Program-made: the position numbers and the translations under genes
DNA from: Treponema sp.
Lineage (GTDB): Bacteria > Spirochaetota > Spirochaetia > Treponematales > Breznakiellaceae
DNA: 7,052 bases
Assembly (NCBI GenBank): GCA_031256115.1
Contig: JAIRRF010000082.1
Span: 1-7,052 of the forward strand
Reading direction: 5' to 3'
In this document: positions 1 to 5,291 of the stretch, piece by piece
Numbering within the stretch: position 1 is the stretch's first letter
Layout: the number at the start of each line of letters is the position of its first letter
The notes under the pieces: model-generated
The model's input: the letters and a program-made list of their open reading frames with translations, nothing else
What the model was told of the DNA's origin: nothing
Databases searched by the model: none

Positions 1-1
1 T

Positions 2-175
2 AAAGAGGAAAAATTAACCAAAATTACTGCGGATTTTACCTCTCTTCCGGAGGATAAACAAGACTATATCCTTGGTATTTTGCAAGCCCTGGTATTTGCT
101 CACGATGAAAAGGAAAAAAACGATGAAAGAGCAAATTATAGTAATAATTACGGAGCTTGTTTATGCGAAAAATGA
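2..175 (+). CDS. C-terminal end of an unrecognised cytoplasmic protein (partial)
   Basis: The frame starting at base 2 stays open from the window edge to a TGA at 173-175, giving about 57 residues. The fragment is hydrophilic, with an amphipathic stretch around LPEDKQDYILGILQALVFA followed by a charged, Asn-rich tail ending in CLCEK. The 'LPE(D/E)KQ..ILG..QAL.FA' pattern resembles the C-terminal helix that often follows an XRE-type helix-turn-helix in small treponemal regulators. No DNA-binding domain is inside the window, so that role is only a guess. Codon use and AT content match the genes that follow. The reading frame itself is fairly secure because the composition is protein-like, but a fragment this short could still be a chance open frame. 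Confidence 0.5.
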   Translation, partial: KEEKLTKITADFTSLPEDKQDYILGILQALVFAHDEKEKNDERANYSNNYGACLCEK

Positions 176-222
176 TTAATACTTCAGGAACAATATATAC
201 CCGGAAAATCCATGGAGGTCTT

Positions 223-571
223 ATGAAAAACCGGATGATAAAAATTGGATTAGTTTGCTTGTTTTTTTGTATTTTTGGTTTTTATGCAAGTTCACCGGCT
301 TATGCAGGTTCACCAAATAAGGGTAAAAGGCCTTTGCAAAAAGGCGAACAAATCATTGGGACGGTTAGAGCAACTGTTGAAGGAACCGCCAGATGGGATG
401 GTTTATATTTCTATCATGAATATTTCAGTTGTAAGTCGGAATCCGTTGAGAACTATTGAAGATTTATCTGCCACTGGAGATGCTGTAGTACGTAATTCTT
501 CTACAAGTGCCAGAGGTGTTGAAGGTTCATTAGAAAGAGCTGCAAAAGGCTCAAAGGAGTTTTCATGTTAA
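223..571 (+). pseudogene. Small exported protein gene, reading frame broken
   Basis: An ATG at 223 follows a GGAGG at 214-218 and opens a 78-residue frame ending at 459. It has a clear signal peptide: a basic start (MKNRMIK), a hydrophobic core, and a probable cleavage site after SSPAYA near residue 28. The mature part begins with Lys/Gly-rich sequence and then QIIGTVRATVEG. The frame stops in Ser/Glu-rich sequence (SCKSESVENY), but the +1 frame continues as protein-like sequence to a TAA at 569-571 (RTIEDLSATGDAVV, then SARGVEGSLERAAKG). From memory, treponemal exported proteins of this style run IGTVxAT...(A)TGxV in one frame with a helical stretch between, so I infer a one-base insertion or an out-of-frame internal deletion near 410-435. 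The tail overlaps the next gene's ATG (565), as expected for an intact co-translated upstream gene. Alternatives are that the 78-residue product is the real protein, or a sequencing error. Confidence 0.55.
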
Positions 572-1629
572 AGAAAAGACTTTGCGGAATGTTAACCCTA
601 TTGGTTGGGGTTACGGTAGTGTTTAGCTTGATTGGCCACGCCCAACCTGCTGTGCAACAGCAAACGCATAATCCTTCTCGATCAAACTTAGGAGTGAATG
701 TAATTGCAGGACAAGCAGAAATAGTTATTGTTTTTCAACACTCATACCGGAAACATAATAAAGATTTTGGTCTTGCAATAATGGTAGATGGAAATATTGC
801 CGGATATGTTCGCACTGGAGGAATAGAAACAGTTGCTGTCGGAAATGGGACTCGAACTGTCACTTTGAGATGGGCTGAATATAAAAAGAATCAATGGAAG
901 TTGGATAAGAATCAAAAGACTTTACAGGTAAATTGTAACAATGATGCCACAATAGTTACTATTACCGCAAAGTCATTTATGGTCAAGGATCTGAATAATT
1001 TGGATTATGACATTGCAAAATTCGATAAAGGTTTTATGGCTCCTAAACCTGGAGAGTCTGTGGTATTAGTGAAGACCAAATGGAATGCAAGTGCAATTAT
1101 AGTAGGATTGGGAATTCAAACTTTGTGGAATAAGCTCCATATTTATATAGACGGTGTTGGAGTACCATATGAAAAAACTAAAGATGGTGCAGAAGTTAAA
1201 GTACAAAACGGTTTCCATCTTATTACCATTGTAGATGATGGTATCCTTTCTAATGTAGTTCCTCTTACAGCAAATTCAAACAGAATATCATTTCTGGCAA
1301 GGAGAGGTGCGTTTAAAACATGGGAATTAGATCAAACCAACATTGAAGTAGTACCACAAGGGAACCAGCTAATTCAAAGTCAAACAGGTATAATTCAAAC
1401 TTCTAGTCAAAACAAACCATCTCAATATTTTGTTGTGCTTGGCGGACAACAAAGCGGACCATATTCTATTGATGATCTGAAAGTATTATTACAACAAGGT
1501 CGATTACAGCGAAATAGTCTTGTTTGGAAAGAAGGAATGCAACAATGGGTTGCAGCTGGAAGTGTCGATGAGCTTGCCGATATTTTTGGATCCGCACCTC
1601 CTCCTTTACCTCCACCGTTACCCAGATAA
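565..1629 (+). CDS. Exported beta-rich protein with C-terminal GYF_2 (DUF4339) domain and polyproline tail
   Basis: The ATG at 565 has a strong ribosome binding site (AAAGGAG at 553-559, five bases away). Residues 1-26 form a signal peptide ending in GHA before QPAVQQQ, so the protein is probably periplasmic or surface exposed. A Gln/Asn/Ser linker leads to two similar beta-rich modules, roughly residues 41-140 and 160-247. Each has an 'xVDG/IDG ... V.V.NG...(I/V)T(I/L)' pattern (IMVDGNIAGYV, IYIDGVGVPY) reminiscent of PEGA-type surface-layer repeats. Residues 287-341 match a GYF_2 domain: YFVVLGGQQSGPYS, helix SIDDLKVLLQQG, then LVWKEGMQQWVAAG with W321 and W328. The last residues are a proline-rich tail, PPPLPPPLP. 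GYF folds are known to bind proline-rich peptides, so the tail could be a ligand in cis or in trans. The function is unknown. The gene overlaps the broken upstream frame and was probably co-transcribed with it. Confidence 0.85.
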   Translation: MLKKRLCGMLTLLVGVTVVFSLIGHAQPAVQQQTHNPSRSNLGVNVIAGQAEIVIVFQHSYRKHNKDFGLAIMVDGNIAGYVRTGGIETVAVGNGTRTVTLRWAEYKKNQWKLDKNQKTLQVNCNNDATIVTITAKSFMVKDLNNLDYDIAKFDKGFMAPKPGESVVLVKTKWNASAIIVGLGIQTLWNKLHIYIDGVGVPYEKTKDGAEVKVQNGFHLITIVDDGILSNVVPLTANSNRISFLARRGAFKTWELDQTNIEVVPQGNQLIQSQTGIIQTSSQNKPSQYFVVLGGQQSGPYSIDDLKVLLQQGRLQRNSLVWKEGMQQWVAAGSVDELADIFGSAPPPLPPPLPR

Positions 1630-1636
1630 CAAGGCA

Positions 1637-1650
1637 AGACAATGGTGTCT
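1637..1650. terminator. Weak hairpin between convergent genes
   Basis: AGACA (1637-1641) and TGTCT (1646-1650) can pair around an ATGG loop, in the 22-base gap between the stop of the GYF_2 gene (1629) and the stop of the convergent HicB-like gene (1652). The stem is only five base pairs and no good T-tract follows on either strand, so a terminator role rests mostly on position. Confidence 0.22.
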
Positions 1651-1651
1651 A

Positions 1652-1810
1652 TTAGTTTGTCAGGCTTAACCCCAATATATCTTCATATAAAGAACGAAGC
1701 ATATCTTCAAATTCTTCAAAGGTTTCACCTTGGGTGGTATATTCAGGATACTCATCCAGATGACCAACATACCATCCATCGTCTTTCCAATACGTATAAT
1801 CAAGTTCCAT
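1652..1810 (-). CDS. HicB-like antitoxin-family small protein
   Basis: I take the start at the CAT of 1808-1810 (minus-strand ATG), giving 52 residues. An AGGAG lies about eight bases upstream on that strand. An in-frame ATG at 1873 would add 21 residues (MLLYPVTTEALDVI...) that do not look like this family. The protein reads MELDYTYWKDDGWYVGHLDE, then YPEYTTQGETFEEFEDML. That is the HicB core: a beta-strand start, a 'DGWYVG.L.(E/D)(Y/L)P...TQG.(T/D).EE' block, and a helix. HicB proteins neutralise HicA mRNA-cleaving toxins, and many longer ones carry a C-terminal DNA-binding domain that is absent here. No HicA reading frame is visible in the bases upstream of it (1811-2126), so it may be a solitary or remnant antitoxin, or a stand-alone HicB-fold protein. 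The family call is good and the toxin-antitoxin role is uncertain. Confidence 0.72.
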   Translation of the reverse strand: MELDYTYWKDDGWYVGHLDEYPEYTTQGETFEEFEDMLRSLYEDILGLSLTN

Positions 1811-1877
1811 AACGGTAACTCCTGTTGTAAGTATAACATCCAGCGCCTCCGTTGTCACGGGGTAAAGTAACAATGGT

Positions 1878-1908
1878 CCAGGAGCCTGTTGAACTTAGGC
1901 TCTACTGG
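1878..1908. repeat. Short inverted repeat GAGCCT...AGGCTC
   Basis: CCAG plus GAGCCT (1878-1887) can pair with AGGCTC (1897-1902) plus CTGG (1905-1908), with a two-base bulge and the nine-base loop GTTGAACTT. On the plus strand it is followed by GGGCTTTTATC, which is only mildly T-rich. The right arm shares TTAGGCTC with the closing stem of the structured element at 3977-3984. It could be a weak terminator or protein-binding site. Confidence 0.4.
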
Positions 1909-1967
1909 GGCTTTTATCAGAACAAGCACAAATCAAAGTTCAAACTCCTTGTCTTCCCTCTGTGCTT

Positions 1968-1999
1968 TGTCCAGCACCTGAAAATTCAGGTGCTGGACA
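1968..1999. repeat. Perfect palindrome: 15-bp arms, 2-base loop
   Basis: The left arm 1968-1982 (TGTCCAGCACCTGAA) is the exact reverse complement of 1985-1999, with only AA between. In RNA, two G-U pairs could extend the stem to 1966/2001, and the flanks (CTCTGTGC on the left, GCGTGCTCTGCGAGAG on the right) suggest a longer, decayed inverted repeat. The near-zero loop and lack of a T-tract argue against a classical terminator. A small cruciform-type repeat or the remains of a miniature inverted-repeat element fits better. Confidence 0.75.
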
Positions 2000-2032
2000 G
2001 GCGTGCTCTGCGAGAGGTCTTCAGGAAGGAAG

Positions 2033-2060
2033 GAACAGTGGACAGTGAAGAGCGAACAGT
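2033..2060. repeat. Degenerate heptamer tandem repeat (GAACAGT), four units
   Basis: Four consecutive 7-mers are visible: GAACAGT, GGACAGT, GAAGAGC and GAACAGT. The first and last are identical. This is like the dispersed CAGTGAA-type heptamer repeats seen in many bacterial intergenic regions. Its frame produces the familiar false peptide HCSLFTV on the minus strand. Confidence 0.55.
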
Positions 2061-2126
2061 TAATAATATGTTAAGAGGCAGAAGGAATAGTTCATATTTT
2101 CGAATAATTAATGGAAGTAATAGATT

Positions 2127-3302
2127 TTGAGTAATGTTGTTTTCATTGGCTTAATCAGCTTTTTTACTGACATTAGCACAGAAATGGTATATCCCTTAAT
2201 TCCTTTATATCTTGTTTCTGTTTTTGGTGCAACACCGGTTTTGATTGGGATTATTGAAGGAATTGCCGAAAGCCTTGCAAGTTTACTAAAAGTATACAGC
2301 GGTTACTTGACAGACAGGTTTCAAAAGAAAAAGCTGATTGCATTTTCCGGCTATACCGGCGGTGTAATTTATAAAATTGCATTAATCTTCGCTGCATCCT
2401 GGATTGGAGTTTTGGGAGCAAGGGTAATTGACCGCATTGGGAAAGGGGTACGAACTGCCCCCCGTGATGTATTAGTAGCTGAAAGCATAGATAAAGATCA
2501 TATGGGTAAGGCATTTGGCTTGCATAAAGCACTTGATATGTTTGGTGCAGGACTTGGAATACTCATAACTTATTTTATTATCCGAAATTCCGGCGGTGAA
2601 TATAATTATAAACGGCTCTTTGCTCTTTCAATTTTCCCTGCGGTATTGGGATTGAGTATGTTCATGTTTGTCAAACAAAAAAAGCAAGTTAGGAGTATTA
2701 ATAAAAGAGAACCATTTTGGAAGAATTTGAATAAAATCGACAGTCAATTAAGGCTTTATCTGGTGATTGTTTTTATCTTTACACTTGGGCATTCGTCAAA
2801 TGCTTTTTTCGTACTAAAAGCAAAAACGCTGGGTTTTGATGATGCCGGTATTGTATTTCTTTTCTTTGTTTATCATGCTGTTGCCGCATTACTTTCAATA
2901 CCGCTTGGAAAACTGTCAGATAAAATCGGACGTAAAAATCTACTTGTACCTGGATATTTCGCATTTACCCTTTGTTATTTAGGATTTGCTCTGTCCAATA
3001 ATATGTTTGGGTTGTATGTAGTTTTTGGTCTTTTTGGCATATATACCGCAATGATTGCAGGGGTAGAAAGGGCATTTGTTGCGGAAGTTGCAACGCCTGA
3101 ATTAAAAGGAACTATGCTTGGGCTTCATTCCACTATAGCGGGAATAGCGCTGCTGCCTGCAAGTATATTTGCAGGATTATTATGGAATAAATTTGGTCCA
3201 ATTGTTCCTTTTGTTTTTGGTGCATCCCTGTCATTAATTTCTGCAATAATGTTACTTGTATTTATGAAAGGGGGTAAAGTAAATATGGACATAAATATAT
3301 AA
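2127..3302 (+). CDS. Major facilitator superfamily transporter, 12-TM type
   Basis: The product is a 391-residue inner-membrane secondary transporter, the usual length for 12-TM MFS proteins. Translation must start at the TTG at 2127 or internally, because the codon two positions upstream (2121-2123) is TAG. The TTG gives SNVVFIGLISFFTDISTEM, the expected first helix of this family, and a modest GGAAG lies at 2113-2117. The loop 2-3 motif appears as SGYLTDRFQKKKL (residues 58-70). The family signature around residues 99-114 is RVIDRIGKGVRTAPRD, and the second half repeats the loop motif as GKLSDKIGRKNLL (261-273). A basic central loop (about 184-208) separates the two six-helix bundles. Charged residues within the membrane part (E44, E48, R99, D102, R317) are candidates for coupling or substrate contacts. 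This MFS branch is commonly annotated only as 'MFS transporter'. The substrate cannot be told from sequence, and neighbours give no hint. Confidence 0.9.
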   Translation: MSNVVFIGLISFFTDISTEMVYPLIPLYLVSVFGATPVLIGIIEGIAESLASLLKVYSGYLTDRFQKKKLIAFSGYTGGVIYKIALIFAASWIGVLGARVIDRIGKGVRTAPRDVLVAESIDKDHMGKAFGLHKALDMFGAGLGILITYFIIRNSGGEYNYKRLFALSIFPAVLGLSMFMFVKQKKQVRSINKREPFWKNLNKIDSQLRLYLVIVFIFTLGHSSNAFFVLKAKTLGFDDAGIVFLFFVYHAVAALLSIPLGKLSDKIGRKNLLVPGYFAFTLCYLGFALSNNMFGLYVVFGLFGIYTAMIAGVERAFVAEVATPELKGTMLGLHSTIAGIALLPASIFAGLLWNKFGPIVPFVFGASLSLISAIMLLVFMKGGKVNMDINI

Positions 3303-3354
3303 TTCATGAATAATTAAATAATAAATTGAGTATGCCTGTATTTTGGAGGGTTTT

Positions 3355-3768
3355 ATGAAAAAGCTGTGCTTTGTATTGGTCATAGTTTTTTTAGTAATCG
3401 GTACGGTTACAGCCCAGGGCAGGGGTAATCCAAGGGGTGCTTATACTCAAACAATAACTGTTGAAGGGACACTTCAACTGCAAAATGGGCACATAGCTGT
3501 TTCAACCGGAAATATGGTTTATTTTGTTCCATCGCTTGAACGTTATATTGGATTTATTGAAAGTTTAAAAGAAGGAGCCCGTATTACTATTATGGGAAAT
3601 GTTTCCGGAAATATTTTGCAGCCTGTCCAAATGACCATTAACGGAAAAACTTATGACCTGCTTGCTAATAATTATGGTGGTTATGGCACATGGTGTGGAT
3701 GCGGATATTGTTATGGACCTGCCGGTTCCGGCGCTGGACGCGGCGGCTGGGGTAGGCGCGGCTGGTAA
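3355..3768 (+). CDS. Small exported protein with OB-like core and Gly/Cys/Trp-rich tail
   Basis: I choose the ATG at 3355 over the in-frame TTG at 3343 because GGAGG (3345-3349) sits five bases before it and the TTG would overlap that site. The 137-residue product has a signal peptide (MKKLCFVLVIVFLVIGTVTA, residues 1-20), probably cut after A20 or Q21. Residues 30-103 look all-beta: VEGTLQLQNGHIAVSTGNMV, then LKEGARITIMGNVSG and VQMTINGKTYDL. This rhythm suits a small OB-fold-like domain. The tail from residue 105 is unusual: NNYGGYGTWCGCGYCYGPAG and then GRGGWGRRGW, with three cysteines in CGCGYC and three tryptophans in the whole tail. The cysteines could bind a metal or form disulfides, which is inference. 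It lies 52 bases after the transporter stop and may be read from the same transcript. I recognise no characterised homologue. Confidence 0.8.
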   Translation: MKKLCFVLVIVFLVIGTVTAQGRGNPRGAYTQTITVEGTLQLQNGHIAVSTGNMVYFVPSLERYIGFIESLKEGARITIMGNVSGNILQPVQMTINGKTYDLLANNYGGYGTWCGCGYCYGPAGSGAGRGGWGRRGW

Positions 3769-3793
3769 TCGATAATATTCACAAAAGCCGGTC

Positions 3794-3821
3794 AGACTCG
3801 TCACGGATATCCGAAGAGTCT
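3794..3821. repeat. Imperfect hairpin with nested palindrome
   Basis: AGACTC (3794-3799) pairs with GAGTCT (3816-3821), and between them lies the 10-base palindrome CGGATATCCG (3804-3813). It follows the stop of the exported-protein gene (3768) by 25 bases. It could help end that transcript or mask its 3' end, but the downstream sequence is A-rich rather than T-rich, so it is not a standard intrinsic terminator. Confidence 0.4.
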
Positions 3822-3862
3822 ATCTGGGAAAAAAGAAATATGCCCATGAAGTGTTTACTGAA

Positions 3863-3868
3863 TATATA
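3863..3868 (+). promoter_or_regulatory. Possible -10 box for the structured RNA
   Basis: TATATA within ACTGAATATATATACTTGCA lies about eight bases before the first G of the 11-bp closing stem, and a TG at 3859-3860 sits near an extended -10 position. There is no convincing -35 hexamer (the expected region lies in the outer repeat arm), so the call is tentative. Confidence 0.3.
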
Positions 3869-3875
3869 TACTTGC

Positions 3876-3996
3876 AGGGAGCCTAAGCATAGGCGGGGGC
3901 GTATGGCATGCGTTTAGAAAAGCGACGCCAAAGCGTCCGTAGAAAACTGCCATGACCATCTAGCCCCCGGATAGGATTAGGCTCCCTTTTGGTTTT
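3876..3996 (+). ncRNA. Candidate structured RNA of about 120 nt
   Basis: The 5' segment AGGGAGCCTAA (3876-3886) pairs exactly with TTAGGCTCCCT (3977-3987), and TTTTGGTTTTT follows the right arm, the layout of an RNA closed by its own terminator-like stem on the plus strand. Successive inner helices are GC-rich (CGGGGGC with GCCCCCG, ATGGCA with TGCCAT, GACGC with GCGTC), separated by asymmetric internal loops. TAGAAAA occurs in both strands of one internal loop (3915-3921 and 3940-3946), which suggests conserved non-helical structure. It does not match what I know of 5S, 6S, signal recognition particle RNA, RNase P, tmRNA or the cobalamin riboswitch. Strand and ends are inferred from the T-tract. 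A DNA-level role remains possible. Confidence 0.5.
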
Positions 3997-4025
3997 TATT
4001 CTATGTTAATTCTTCATGGGCATGT

Positions 4026-5291
4026 TTACTTGAAAAAACCCTGGTATTCCCTTGGACTAACACCGGTATACTTTTTAAAAATCTTCGCAAAATAATTGGG
4101 ATCGTTAAAGCCTGTTCTATCCGCGACTTCCTGAATCCGGACGGAAGGATCCTCACGTAAAAATTCCCGGGCTTTGCCTATCCTGACTTTTGCTGTATAG
4201 TCGGAAAAGGTCTGGTTCATTTCCTTCCTGAATAAATGTGACAGGTAATATTCGCTGACATATACCGAAGAAGCCACGGCACCCAGGGGGAGATCCTCCA
4301 TATAATGTTCCTGGATGTATTCTATGGCATTGGTTAGATGGAAACTGGTTAATTTCTGATCCCGGTTCCGGTATACCGTATCAATAAACCCTTCCATGGC
4401 TTTGGTGGTTAAAAAACAAAGCTGTTCAAAACCGGTATGATCCTCGCAGATTTCAAAGGCTTCCTTGGTTATGGCGTTTACTTCTTTAAGGGGAGCGCCG
4501 GCATCTACCGCCGCCCGGGAAAGAAAAGCTAAAAGCTCAAAGAGTTTTACCCGCATGGTATCCATACTGCCTTCGGCCATGCTGAAAATTTCACTTAATA
4601 TATCGTTTAAAAGAGCTGCGGCCTGTTGCTTTTTTCCTGACTGGACAAAGGCGATAAGTTCCTTTTCCTTATCCACCGGATAAGCCAGGGCACTGCGTTT
4701 TTCAATTTCCCGGATCCCCGCGGCGTTTATTTTTCTTTCCATTATCAGGTTTGCGATTGTTCCCTGCTGCTCGGTGATTCGTTCCCGCTGTTGTAAAAAT
4801 CTTGAGTGTTCCCTGGTAAGGCTGTTTACCATAATAAATAAAAGCTGGGCGGCGGCGGTGATGTTCAAACATTCATAGGATGGGATGCTCTTTAGCAGTT
4901 CTTCGTTTACAGACAGATCCATGCCGGAGGTTTTTTTTATTATTTCTTCCAGGGCGATTTCATCCGCTTCCCAGAGCATGGCGGGGCCGCAGGCAATGGA
5001 ACCGATTAAGGCTTCGTTGAATACAACCGGGGAAGAACACATTACCAGGCCGCAGCCGCAGGCGTAAATGTATGGTTCTCCCAGTTCCATTGATTTTTTT
5101 CCTCCCGCCGCAAGATGCTCCCGGCAAAGGCTGCAAGCCCCGGCTTCTTCGCAGATGATGCCGGATCTTCTGCGGGCCAAAAGGACAGTCCCTGTTGTAT
5201 CATGGAGGACAGCGTCAAGGCCTGTAAGCAATGAAAAATAGCCCAGAAGTTTTTCCAGTTGGGTAAAATTAAGGACTTCCCGCAAATCCAT
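4026..5291 (-). CDS. AraC-family transcriptional regulator with PocR sensory domain
   Basis: This is a 421-residue cytoplasmic one-component regulator. Residues 7-165 match the PocR domain, with seven cysteines: C47, the pair C53-x-x-C56 followed by R57, the cluster C78, C80, C85 (YACGCGLVMCSSP), and C101 in IGSIACGPAML. PocR domains are sensory modules thought to bind small hydrophobic or cofactor-linked ligands. A glutamine-rich helical linker (about 165-200) precedes an alpha-helical middle region (YPVDKEKELIAFVQSGKKQ, then ALLNDILSEIF) common in this subgroup. Residues 320-419 hold the AraC DNA-binding domain: first HTH around LGAVASSVYVSEYYLSHLFR, second IQEVADRTGFNDPNYFAKIF, ending TGVSPREYQGF. 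PocR-AraC regulators often adjoin corrinoid methyltransferase or B12-dependent operons, and here the gene is divergent from a corrinoid activator. It probably controls that module, and perhaps itself, through the 24-bp shared gap. The stop lies inside the nested inverted repeat. No clear Shine-Dalgarno sequence precedes its ATG. Confidence 0.92.
   Translation of the reverse strand: MDLREVLNFTQLEKLLGYFSLLTGLDAVLHDTTGTVLLARRRSGIICEEAGACSLCREHLAAGGKKSMELGEPYIYACGCGLVMCSSPVVFNEALIGSIACGPAMLWEADEIALEEIIKKTSGMDLSVNEELLKSIPSYECLNITAAAQLLFIMVNSLTREHSRFLQQRERITEQQGTIANLIMERKINAAGIREIEKRSALAYPVDKEKELIAFVQSGKKQQAAALLNDILSEIFSMAEGSMDTMRVKLFELLAFLSRAAVDAGAPLKEVNAITKEAFEICEDHTGFEQLCFLTTKAMEGFIDTVYRNRDQKLTSFHLTNAIEYIQEHYMEDLPLGAVASSVYVSEYYLSHLFRKEMNQTFSDYTAKVRIGKAREFLREDPSVRIQEVADRTGFNDPNYFAKIFKKYTGVSPREYQGFFK

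Larger units (their letters stand above)
1811..2126. other. Non-coding or decayed stretch of about 316 bases
   Basis: I see no convincing gene here. A 92-codon plus-strand open frame (1852-2130) has no recognisable start signal, runs straight through a perfect palindrome and a tandem repeat, and has an unremarkable Arg/Lys/Leu-rich translation, so I treat it as spurious. A minus-strand frame gives NCSLFTVHCSF-like sequence, typical of the false translation of CAGTGAA-type heptamers. The stretch holds three repeat structures, listed separately, and presumably the promoters for the HicB-like gene and the transporter, which I cannot place with confidence. Confidence 0.55.
3836..4027. repeat. 192-base nested inverted-repeat element between convergent genes
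   Basis: The outer arms ATGCCCATGAAG (3840-3851) and CTTCATGGGCAT (4012-4023) are perfect reverse complements. They extend outward through one G-T pair and three A-T pairs to 3836/4027. Inside are an 11-bp stem (3876-3886 with 3977-3987), a 7-bp stem (3894-3900 with 3963-3969), a 6-bp stem (3903-3908 with 3948-3953), GTTT/AAAC (3912-3915 with 3944-3947) and a GACGC-CAAA-GCGTC hairpin (3924-3937). The right outer arm covers the stop codon of the AraC-family gene. The arrangement is too extensive to be a simple terminator. It may be a structured RNA gene with an outer stem, or a small non-autonomous element with terminal inverted repeats. No target-site duplication is evident. Confidence 0.75.

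Noticed and set aside
157..222. Upstream start (TTG 157 or ATG 163) for the first exported-protein frame
   Set aside because: The ATG at 223 has a GGAGG close by and begins a normal signal peptide. The extra residues would spoil the signal sequence and overlap the preceding gene.
395..460. Programmed ribosomal frameshift in the small exported-protein gene
   Set aside because: There is no slippery heptamer followed by a stem-loop, or an internal Shine-Dalgarno stimulator, at the switch point. A mutation is the simpler explanation.
1852..2130. A 92-codon plus-strand open frame
   Set aside because: It has no good start signal, overlaps the HicB-like 5' region, a perfect palindrome and heptamer repeats, and its translation shows no domain or membrane pattern.
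3773..3886. Open frame without a start codon reading ...RRVYLGKKKYAHEVFTEYI... up to the TAA at 3884-3886
   Set aside because: The composition is somewhat protein-like, but it has no start, is about 35 codons long and overlaps the structured element. It could be a gene remnant, but the evidence is too thin.
3840..3917. 25-codon frame starting MPMKC inside the structured element
   Set aside because: It is short, has no ribosome binding site, and its Arg-rich sequence is explained by the GC-rich helices.
3876..3987. Integron attC recombination site
   Set aside because: The size, imperfect symmetry and GCCTAA/TTAGGC arms are suggestive, but the AAC and GTT core triplets needed at the exchange points are absent (GCCTAAG and ATTAGGC instead), and no integrase or cassette array is visible.
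3876..3996. Cobalamin riboswitch, given the B12-linked genes nearby
   Set aside because: There is no B12-box-like GCCACTG sequence, and it lies downstream of, not upstream of, both flanking genes.
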